In this document: positions 6,407-11,290 of the stretch, one piece after another
Position numbering within the stretch: position 1 is the first letter of the stretch
How the letters are laid out: each line of letters opens with the position of its first letter
Source of the DNA: Dictyoglomota bacterium
GTDB taxonomy: Bacteria > Dictyoglomota > Dictyoglomia > Dictyoglomales > Dictyoglomaceae
NCBI GenBank assembly: GCA_029776735.1
Contig: JAKOUL010000104.1
Span: forward strand, 1-11,290
DNA length: 11,290 nt
Reading direction: 5' to 3'
Made by a program: the position numbers and the translations under genes
Notes under the pieces: generated by a model
The model's input: only the letters and a program-made list of their open reading frames with translations
Database searches by the model: none
Told to the model about the DNA's origin: nothing

Positions 6407-8065
6407 TTACTTAACAATTACTAAATGATAAACTGAAAGAGGAGGTACTTTCAATTCAAAAGTATTATTTTGAATATCTATTTTTCCCTTCTCTCTTATA
6501 GTAGGCGATTTGTAATCAAATGCATAAATTGTCCCTGAGCTATAAGTACTATCACTTTGAATATTTATTTGAGCAATACCTTCTTTATCCCAAGATCTAT
6601 TTATAATGATAAGATGCAATTTAGAATCATCACTTCCCTGAATAGAGGCATAAACAGGCATATTTTCTACGTTAGAGGTTTCTGCACTTACAGCAGTATC
6701 TCCATACTTAGAGCCATTTCCATCATAATCTAAGTAAATATTATAAGCAGAAGCTGCATAACTTCCAGAATCTCCCCAACGAGTAGCAAGATATACTCCA
6801 TATTTTCCAAATATTCCTAATACATCTACAAGAGCAATTCCTCCTGAGATATGATCCTTTGCTCCATAATCAAACTCTGTGATAGCAAGCTTTGTGCCAG
6901 GATAATATATATCAATATCATTTTTTATAGTAGGAAGAATAGGCAAAAAGTTAGGGAACCATTGATTTATCCAACTATTCTCTCCTGCTGTAATCTTCCC
7001 TTGTGCAGAAGTTTTATAAGTAGGATCCCAAAGAGTCCTTGGGGCTTGCATCCTTGCAATACTTATATCCTTACCGGTAATATCTCCTTCATTGGAGCAT
7101 ATTCTTACTCCTGAAGAAGAGGATGCTTCAGGATACCAGTGGACAGAAAGCACATCAAGAAGTCTTTTACCCTCCTGATCAGATGCTTCCTTCATCTTTT
7201 CAAGATACCAGCTAATAAACCATTTGTGACTCCCCTTTTTAGTTGACCAGTCAGGTGCTTCTTGAAGATCTAAAAATCCTTTAAAACCATAGGATTCATC
7301 TCCAAAAACTTCTGCATTAGGATCCATCTCTTTTATTACCTTAGCAAGTTCTACAGATTTATTTAGAAGTTCTTCACAGGTAAGCTTCTTAGGATGAATC
7401 CTTGGATGAGTGTTTGGCCAAAGCTCTGGCTCATTATCCAAAAGATATCCTTTTATCCCAGTATCAGAAGTAGAGAGTCCATATTTGTTTATAAGATAAT
7501 TTAAAAGTTCGTCCATATAAACATAGTTATCATTGATATCAGGACTCGTAGAAAAAGGTTGTCCTTTTTTAAATTTTACCTCAGCCCAACGAGGAGATGG
7601 AGCAGTCTCACTTTCACTCACTTCTCCATTAGCATCTTTTGCCACATATCCTGCCATCTGAAGGGTTATAGCACTATAAGCTCCCATTTGAAGAGATTGA
7701 TCATGAAATTTTGTAAGCACAATAGCAGGAATAGAATACTGATCTTGGGGAATACCCATATACCAAGGGAGAAAGTAATCACTAGAATGCTTCCAATCAG
7801 ATCCTGCATTAGAGTAATTTGTTTCCCAATTATATCCTGTTAATCTATTCCCTCCAGTTCTTCTTGCAGTAGATTTTACTCCATCTATATCCTGATTTAC
7901 CCCATAAATATATGGACTTATTGAGGTTCTTCCAGAATTTGTATCTATATTGATACTCACATTAAAACTTCCTGAAGGTATAATTTCACCTTCATTTTCA
8001 ACCTTCGCACACCCTGAGACAAAAATAAGAAGAAACAGAATTAATATACCCTTTAAAAAATCCAA
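6407..8065 (-). CDS. GH44 family glycoside hydrolase, secreted lipoprotein (endoglucanase/xyloglucanase)
   Basis: A 552-residue enzyme. A lipoprotein signal (KGILILFLLIFVSGC) ends at the lipobox cysteine 19, so the protein is exported and lipid-anchored. The GH44 domain follows, with family blocks ISPYIYGVN, RRTGGNRLTGYNWETNY, GYLLDNEPELW with the expected acid/base Glu212, VLSVHWYPEA, and LAITEFDYG with the expected nucleophile Glu397. After the TIM barrel (about 50-440) the C-terminal 100 residues are beta-rich and complete the beta-sandwich typical of GH44; no carbohydrate-binding module or dockerin is seen. GH44 enzymes retain configuration and cut internal beta-1,4 bonds of cellulose derivatives, xyloglucan and related glucans. 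I chose TTG at 8065: the GGGGGAGG at 8081-8074 is 8 bases upstream of it, while a longer frame from TTG 8083 would begin before that SD. Divergent from the SIMPL gene. Confidence 0.93.
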   Translation of the reverse strand: MDFLKGILILFLLIFVSGCAKVENEGEIIPSGSFNVSINIDTNSGRTSISPYIYGVNQDIDGVKSTARRTGGNRLTGYNWETNYSNAGSDWKHSSDYFLPWYMGIPQDQYSIPAIVLTKFHDQSLQMGAYSAITLQMAGYVAKDANGEVSESETAPSPRWAEVKFKKGQPFSTSPDINDNYVYMDELLNYLINKYGLSTSDTGIKGYLLDNEPELWPNTHPRIHPKKLTCEELLNKSVELAKVIKEMDPNAEVFGDESYGFKGFLDLQEAPDWSTKKGSHKWFISWYLEKMKEASDQEGKRLLDVLSVHWYPEASSSSGVRICSNEGDITGKDISIARMQAPRTLWDPTYKTSAQGKITAGENSWINQWFPNFLPILPTIKNDIDIYYPGTKLAITEFDYGAKDHISGGIALVDVLGIFGKYGVYLATRWGDSGSYAASAYNIYLDYDGNGSKYGDTAVSAETSNVENMPVYASIQGSDDSKLHLIIINRSWDKEGIAQINIQSDSTYSSGTIYAFDYKSPTIREKGKIDIQNNTFELKVPPLSVYHLVIVK

Positions 8066-8099
8066 AAGACTCGCCTCCCCCAAATATTTTAATAGAAAT

Positions 8100-8124
8100 A
8101 TATACTAATTAACATACAGTATAT
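8100..8124. repeat. Short inverted repeat in the GH44 upstream region
   Basis: ATATACT (8100-8106) and AGTATAT (8118-8124) are perfect 7-bp inverted arms around 11 bases, in the AT-rich leader of the GH44 gene about 35 bases before its start. It could be an operator for the glucanase gene or simply chance in AT-rich DNA; the stem is too weak for a stable hairpin. Confidence 0.3.
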
Positions 8125-8223
8125 TATTTTATCATGAAATTAGAGAAATTCCATCTGAAAAAACCTAAATAGCCTGTAAATCGTAACCTTACTTAAGATT
8201 AAAAAGATCTTTAAGCTATATAA

Positions 8224-8252
8224 TTGTTAAATACATACTCTTACTGTAGAAT
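8224..8252 (+). promoter_or_regulatory. Predicted promoter of the SIMPL-domain gene
   Basis: TTGTTA (8224-8229), a 17-base spacer, and TAGAAT (8247-8252) match sigma-70 boxes closely. Transcription would start near 8259, and the SD AGGAGG (8274-8279) and GTG start (8288) follow. The rest of the 220-bp divergent region (8066-8287) holds only the inverted repeat and AT-rich sequence. Confidence 0.6.
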
Positions 8253-8287
8253 ATTAGAAGAAGGACATAAATTAGGAGGCTAATATT

Positions 8288-9001
8288 GTGAAAAATAATC
8301 TTTGGGCAATAATCATAGGTTTATGTCTCATCATCAGTGCCTTTATTGTTTCTAACACCTTTTATAGCATAAAAGCTTTGGATAATACCCTCAGTGTAAC
8401 AGGATCAGCGAGGATAAAAGTAAATTCTGATATTGTAAGATGGATTGGGACATTTAGTAGAACTGTCCCTGAAGAGGATCTTAAAAATGGATATAGAAAG
8501 ATGAGTAATGACTTGAATTTAGTTTTAGAATTCTATAAAAAGAATGGCATTGACACGAAAGATCTTATAATCTCTCCTGTTTCTGTAGAACAGCCATGGT
8601 TCTATAGTGATCGGCAAGTTCCCAAAGAGTGTATCTTAAGGCAGACTGTAGAGATTCAGTCACATGATCTTGAAAAGATCACTACCTTAGCCAAAAATTT
8701 CCAAGAATTACTCGATAAAGGAGTTAATTTCTCCACCCAATCTTTAGAATATTATTACTCTAAACTACCAGACTTGAGAGTCGATTTACTTACAGAGGCT
8801 ATGAATGATGCCAAGGCAAGGGCAGAAAAAATAGCCCAAAGTTCAGGGCAGAAGGTTGGTAGTCTAAAGTCTGCCAGTATGGGTGTAGTTCAGGTTCTTG
8901 CTCCAAATTCAACAGAAGTGACTGATTATGGGAGTTATAATACTGTAACCATAGATAAAGAGGTAATGGTAACTGTAAGAGCTACATTTTTATTAAAATA
9001 A
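8288..9001 (+). CDS. SIMPL-domain (DUF541/YggE-like) membrane-anchored protein
   Basis: A 237-residue protein starting at GTG, with AGGAGG 8 bases upstream. One N-terminal hydrophobic segment (about 5-24) is a membrane anchor or signal peptide without lipobox cysteine, so the bulk lies outside the membrane. The remainder is one SIMPL domain: LSVTGSARIKVNSDIVRW (35-52), the LIISPVSVEQPWF strand, a repeated helix with LEKITTLAKNFQELLDKGVNF, and the signature AMNDAKARAEKIAQSSGQKVG followed by VTVRATFLL at the end. The family's molecular role is unclear; YggE in E. coli has been linked to oxidative-stress tolerance, and mouse SIMPL to signalling. No operon partner is apparent; it lies divergently from the GH44 gene and upstream of gene debris. 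Confidence 0.88.
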   Translation: MKNNLWAIIIGLCLIISAFIVSNTFYSIKALDNTLSVTGSARIKVNSDIVRWIGTFSRTVPEEDLKNGYRKMSNDLNLVLEFYKKNGIDTKDLIISPVSVEQPWFYSDRQVPKECILRQTVEIQSHDLEKITTLAKNFQELLDKGVNFSTQSLEYYYSKLPDLRVDLLTEAMNDAKARAEKIAQSSGQKVGSLKSASMGVVQVLAPNSTEVTDYGSYNTVTIDKEVMVTVRATFLLK

Positions 9002-9002
9002 A

Positions 9003-9155
9003 TTGTGGGAAAGGAAATCTGATTGGCCTGACTTTGATGCTGCATATTCCGTACAGCAGACTACTGATGGAGGATATATTGTTGCAGGTACAATGAGGTA
9101 TGGTAATGGAATGGATGTTTATATATTAAAGTTTGACAAAGATGGAAACCTTTAG
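9003..9155 (+). pseudogene. Orphan single repeat of a beta-propeller-like repeat protein
   Basis: Directly after the SIMPL gene an open stretch without a good start encodes WERKSDWPDFDAAYSVQQ, then TTDGGYIVAGTMRYG, then DVYILKFDKDGNL and a TAG stop. This is one full unit of the common 'W...D.AYSVQQT.DGGYIVAG......DVYLLKLD..GN' repeat, which normally occurs in five or more tandem copies in large exported proteins. There is no signal peptide, no SD and no second copy, so it is a leftover. Its last 14 bases overlap the methyltransferase start in another frame. Confidence 0.7.
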
Positions 9156-9786
9156 AAAAGGCTGGAATTGGGAAGAGATAAAAGAAGATAAATGGAATAC
9201 ACCTGCTGAAGAGGTGTATTACTTAGCTCATAGATGGAAGAGCCTTAATAAGCTAAGATTTTTAGATTTGGGATGTGGCAAGGGAAGAAACTCCATATTC
9301 TTTGCAAAAGAAGGTTTTAAGGTAAATGCCTTTGATATATCTGAAAGCGGAATACTTATACTAAGGGAAAGGGCAAAAGAAGAGAATTTAGACATTGAAA
9401 CATCTATAGGAGATATGCACTCTCTCCCTTACAAAGAAGAATCCTTTGACGCTATTTTAGGCTATCACGTAATCTATCACACAAATAAAGAGGGACTACA
9501 AAAGGTAATATCAGAAATTAGAAGAGTTTTAGCAAAAGATGGAGAGATTTTTGTAACCTTTAATTCAAAATCTGCCCCAAGCTATAAAAATCCTAATAAT
9601 ATAGTTCTTGAAGATGGTACTGTAATAAAAGAAGAAGGTATTGAAACAGGGATTCCTCACTATTTTGTGGATAAAGAAGAGGTTCTTGAATTTATGAAAG
9701 ACTTTGAAATCATAAATATGAAGTATGTAGAGGAAATTATCCCAGGAAGAGGATGTAAATATTACGTTTTAGCAAAGAAGAAATAA
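9142..9786 (+). CDS. Class I SAM-dependent methyltransferase
   Basis: A 214-residue cytoplasmic enzyme with a complete Rossmann-like core: motif I FLDLGCGKGRN (40-50), the acidic end of strand 2 at VNAFDIS (Asp65), SIGDMHSLPY (88-97), motif IV-like FDAILGYHVIYHT (102-114) and post-motif strand GEIFVTFNSK. It belongs to the Methyltransf_11/25 group; the N-terminal WNWEEIKEDKWNTPAEEV segment is a cap over the cofactor site. The acceptor is unknown. I place the start at ATG 9142; a TTG three codons earlier is possible. Neither has a convincing SD, which is unusual in this window, and the upstream DNA is a repeat-protein remnant, so its original promoter and SD may have been replaced. The 3' end is followed by a clear terminator. 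Confidence 0.82.
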   Translation: METFRKGWNWEEIKEDKWNTPAEEVYYLAHRWKSLNKLRFLDLGCGKGRNSIFFAKEGFKVNAFDISESGILILRERAKEENLDIETSIGDMHSLPYKEESFDAILGYHVIYHTNKEGLQKVISEIRRVLAKDGEIFVTFNSKSAPSYKNPNNIVLEDGTVIKEEGIETGIPHYFVDKEEVLEFMKDFEIINMKYVEEIIPGRGCKYYVLAKKK

Positions 9787-9796
9787 GTAAAATAAA

Positions 9797-9838
9797 GGAG
9801 CCTCCCTAAAAGGGAGGCTCCCCTCACTTTATCTTTTT
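9797..9838 (+). terminator. Rho-independent terminator of the methyltransferase gene
   Basis: GGAGCCTCCC (9797-9806) pairs perfectly with GGGAGGCTCC (9812-9821) around a 5-base loop TAAAA, giving a 10-bp GC-rich stem 10 bases after the stop. A short CCTCAC precedes the T-rich tail (CTTTATCTTTTT), so the T-run is offset from the stem. It ends the SIMPL/methyltransferase transcript. Confidence 0.8.
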
Positions 9839-9849
9839 ATGCCGCTTTT

Positions 9850-9879
9850 TTGGGAAAATATTAAGAAACATGATATAAA
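9850..9879 (+). promoter_or_regulatory. Predicted promoter before the ATPase stub
   Basis: TTGGGA (9850-9855), an 18-base spacer, and an extended -10 TGaTATAAA (9871-9879) lie shortly after the terminator, followed by the SD AAGGAGA (9894-9900). The expression signals of the damaged gene pair therefore look intact. Confidence 0.45.
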
Positions 9880-9906
9880 TTTATTAGTTTAATAAGGAGA
9901 AAGGGA

Positions 9907-10008
9907 ATGATAAAAAGTTTAGAAATTGAGAATTTTAAATCAATAAAACACTTAAAATTAGACTCAAGCCTATTTTTAAACCTTGATAGATATATAAATA
10001 TAAAATGA
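9907..10008 (+). pseudogene. Stub of an AAA-family (AAA15/OLD-like) ATPase, core deleted
   Basis: A 33-codon frame starts at ATG with a strong SD (AAGGAGA, 6 bases upstream). Its first 19 residues, MIKSLEIENFKSIKHLKLD, are the classic first strand and helix of RecF/SMC-like AAA15 ATPases, where the Walker A loop should follow within about 15 residues. Instead it continues SSLFLNLDRYINIK and stops. The Walker A, signature and Walker B parts are missing. The TGA stop overlaps the next ATG as ATGA, the usual coupling of a complete ATPase gene with a downstream partner, so the C-terminal residues are probably the original end and the middle has been deleted in frame. Non-functional as an ATPase. 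Confidence 0.65.
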
Positions 10009-10259
10009 TCTTAGTAGAATGTAATCCTGACGAAGCTTTAGTAAATTTCTTGGGAATAAAAAGGGAAGAAATCATTCATGAAAATGGAAAATCAGGAATT
10101 TGCAAGAAATTAAAATCAAAGGAAAACATTAAGGGATTAGTTGATGAAGATCCTCTTAGCCCTCAACCAAAATATATTGAAGGATTATTAGTAGAACTTA
10201 AAAGTAAAAGTCAAAAGTTGGAGACTTTGGAAAAATTTATAAATTATGATAAAAAATAA
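10005..10259 (+). CDS. Small Toprim-like partner protein, probably internally shortened
   Basis: An 84-residue protein whose ATG overlaps the stop of the ATPase stub. MILVECNPDEALVNFLGI (1-18) has the glutamate-centred first strand and DEALV of Toprim-like proteins, and GLVDEDP (45-51) gives the acidic DxD-like end of a second strand. After SPQPKYIEG (52-60) the chain jumps to LLVELKSKSQKLETLEKFI, which resembles the C-terminal helix of fuller-length members I recall of about 150 residues. I infer an internal deletion of the third strand and following helices. ATPase plus Toprim-like pairs occur among anti-phage systems (for example PARIS), so a decayed defence-like pair is a reasonable but unproven reading. 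It may also be an expressed short protein of unknown role. Confidence 0.5.
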   Translation: MILVECNPDEALVNFLGIKREEIIHENGKSGICKKLKSKENIKGLVDEDPLSPQPKYIEGLLVELKSKSQKLETLEKFINYDKK

Positions 10260-10337
10260 TTCGGACGGCTTAAGATTATTAAGATAAGAAAGAGAACCTC
10301 TAAAATTACACTGATAGTAATAGTTATAATCTTAGTA

Positions 10338-11021
10338 GTGTTCCTTGGAACTAACCTTTTATTACCCCATGTTAAAGAATTGGCTTTCCACCGCCTGATT
10401 AATAATCAAGGTCAAACTATTTATCTTCTTGGAACTCTACATAAAACCCACCTAAATTTTCAATGGTATTCTCTTAAGCATATTCAAGCCCTTATCAAAA
10501 ATCTAAATCCAGACCTCTTGTTGGTAGAAAGTAAACCCGAAGAGTTAGCAAGAGGGAACTGGGGAGATGGACCTACAGAAATGCCTTTTGCATCTCTTAC
10601 TGCACAGTCCTTAGGAATTGAAGTTCAAGGTATGGACTGGTGGACTAAAGAAGGTAACGATTCTGAAGAACGTGAAGAAAAAATGGCAAAAAATATTCTT
10701 GCAGCAGTACCAGGGCATCGGGTAGTACTTATTCTGACAGGATGGTCGCATGTAAAAGGATTTTTACAATACTTGGAAAAAGCAGGTTATACTGTTACTA
10801 AATTCCCATCTGCTGAGAAAGAGAAGTTATTTGATACATCCAATATAAAATTTGTTTTTCCACCGGGAATGGCATACTATATTCAAAAACGTATAGATAT
10901 AGACAGTGCGGCTCTTCGTTCTGAAAAAGATAAAAAATGGGCATCCACCTTGGAGAGCGGAATCCAATTAAGACAGAGATTGATACAAATCATTGAACAA
11001 GTTGGAGAAGGATCACTATAA
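10338..11021 (+). CDS. TraB/GumN (TIKI-like) family protein, start codon uncertain
   Basis: A 227-residue product counted from GTG 10338. Landmarks of the TraB/PrgY/GumN/TIKI family are present: IYLLGTLHKTHL with the N-terminal GTxH (32-35), LLVESKPEE with the conserved Glu64, and the C-terminal VVLILTGWSHVKGFLQYLE (130-147) with GxxH. The family is thought to contain metal-dependent proteases such as TIKI. The GTG lacks an SD and cuts into a hydrophobic anchor: upstream in the same frame, back to the stop at 10257-10259, the DNA encodes basic residues (KIIKIRKRTSK) then TLIVIVIILVVFLGTNLLL, a clear signal anchor. No ATG, GTG or TTG precedes that anchor; only ATT (10275, 10278) or CTG (10311) do. 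The natural start seems to have been lost at a junction near 10260. Convergent with the next gene, 6 bp apart. Confidence 0.65.
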   Translation: MFLGTNLLLPHVKELAFHRLINNQGQTIYLLGTLHKTHLNFQWYSLKHIQALIKNLNPDLLLVESKPEELARGNWGDGPTEMPFASLTAQSLGIEVQGMDWWTKEGNDSEEREEKMAKNILAAVPGHRVVLILTGWSHVKGFLQYLEKAGYTVTKFPSAEKEKLFDTSNIKFVFPPGMAYYIQKRIDIDSAALRSEKDKKWASTLESGIQLRQRLIQIIEQVGEGSL

Positions 11022-11027
11022 CATAAA

Positions 11028-11290
11028 TTACATAAACTCTTTTACAACTTTTTCAAAGATCTCTTTTGGATCCCTCTTCTTCCTATCCCAATTGAGGTAA
11101 TATCTCTTCATAAGTAGGTCTTTCCTTCTTATAAATAACACCTATAGGAATTTTATCTCCCCATTCCAACGCTTTTTCAAAGGCAAAATGAATATCAGAA
11201 GGATCATAATCCTCTGAAAGTTTATATACCCTTTCCTTATACCAAGAAAAAGTATTTACTCTATTAAAAGTAACACAAGGCTGAAGAATA
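11028..11290 (-). pseudogene. 2-oxoacid:ferredoxin oxidoreductase beta subunit, C-terminal part with an apparent frameshift
   Basis: Minus strand, cut by the right window edge. One frame (11289-11083) encodes ILQPCVTFNRVNTFSWYKER, then VYKLSEDYDPSDIHFAFEKA, then LEWGDKIPIGVIYKKERPTYE-EILPQLG and a TAG stop. The LQPCVTFN and WYKERVYKL blocks and GVIYKKERPTYEE ending are typical of the thiamine-diphosphate beta subunit of 2-oxoglutarate/2-oxoacid:ferredoxin oxidoreductases (KorB/PorB-like), which makes acyl-CoA and reduced ferredoxin in the cytoplasm. In another frame the same strand continues NWDRKKRDPKEIFEKVVKEFM and stops at TAA (11030-11028), which looks like the natural charged C-terminal tail. 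The frame change falls at about 11088-11093. The catalytic and cofactor parts lie outside the window. The loss of the tail may be harmless, so the gene may still be active. Confidence 0.7.

Noticed and set aside
6909..6920. Two ATATCA units in a row resembling the operator motif
   Set aside because: They lie 6 bp apart inside the GH44 coding sequence and simply encode an Asp-Ile-Asp-Ile run; no promoter is nearby.
10005..10259. Antitoxin or toxin gene of a small TA pair
   Set aside because: The short overlapping pair looks like one at first, but the N-termini match ATPase and Toprim-like proteins rather than TA families.
1..11290. CRISPR arrays, tRNA/rRNA genes, insertion sequences
   Set aside because: No regularly spaced repeats of suitable length, no structured RNA gene and no transposase-like product was found by eye.

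Overview
The window comes from a low-GC, gene-dense bacterium. Most genes have strong GGAGG-type ribosome binding sites, and several start at TTG or GTG. The gene mix (secreted GH44 glucanase, TTT and TRAP solute-binding proteins, a ferredoxin-dependent 2-oxoacid oxidoreductase, no oxygen-linked genes) fits an anaerobic, plant-polymer-degrading thermophile. Dictyoglomus is my best guess, an inference from gene content and protein style rather than from a marker gene.

Region 1 (1-6406, all minus strand) is a transport and catabolism locus controlled by a GntR/FCD repressor. In transcription order it holds gntR, then tctC-tctB-tctA (a complete tripartite tricarboxylate transporter), then an M24/creatinase-fold protein that has lost its metal ligands, then a Gfo/Idh/MocA oxidoreductase. 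After a 98-bp gap comes the start of a TRAP-type DctP binding protein, cut by the window edge. Three copies of an unusual operator-like motif (TGATAT units, mostly 7 bp apart) sit upstream of gntR, tctC and dctP, and overlap or adjoin the recognisable promoters at gntR and dctP. The simplest reading is one ligand-responsive regulon joining two different binding-protein-dependent transporter families to two enzymes that process the imported compound. The substrate cannot be read from the sequence. An organic acid or amide/lactam-like compound is a reasonable guess.

Region 2 (6407-9001) has two divergent, apparently intact genes: a lipoprotein glycoside hydrolase of family GH44 (minus) and a membrane-anchored SIMPL-domain (DUF541) protein (plus), separated by about 220 bp that contains a good promoter for the latter.

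Region 3 (9002-11290) is a patch of damaged genes around one healthy-looking methyltransferase. It holds a single orphan repeat of a beta-propeller-like protein, a 33-codon stub of an AAA ATPase overlapping (ATGA) a shortened Toprim-like companion, a TraB/GumN-family protein whose membrane anchor is readable but lacks a start codon, and, convergent with it, the 3' end of a 2-oxoacid:ferredoxin oxidoreductase beta subunit with an apparent frameshift about 20 codons before its proper end. No rRNA, tRNA, CRISPR array or transposase was seen.
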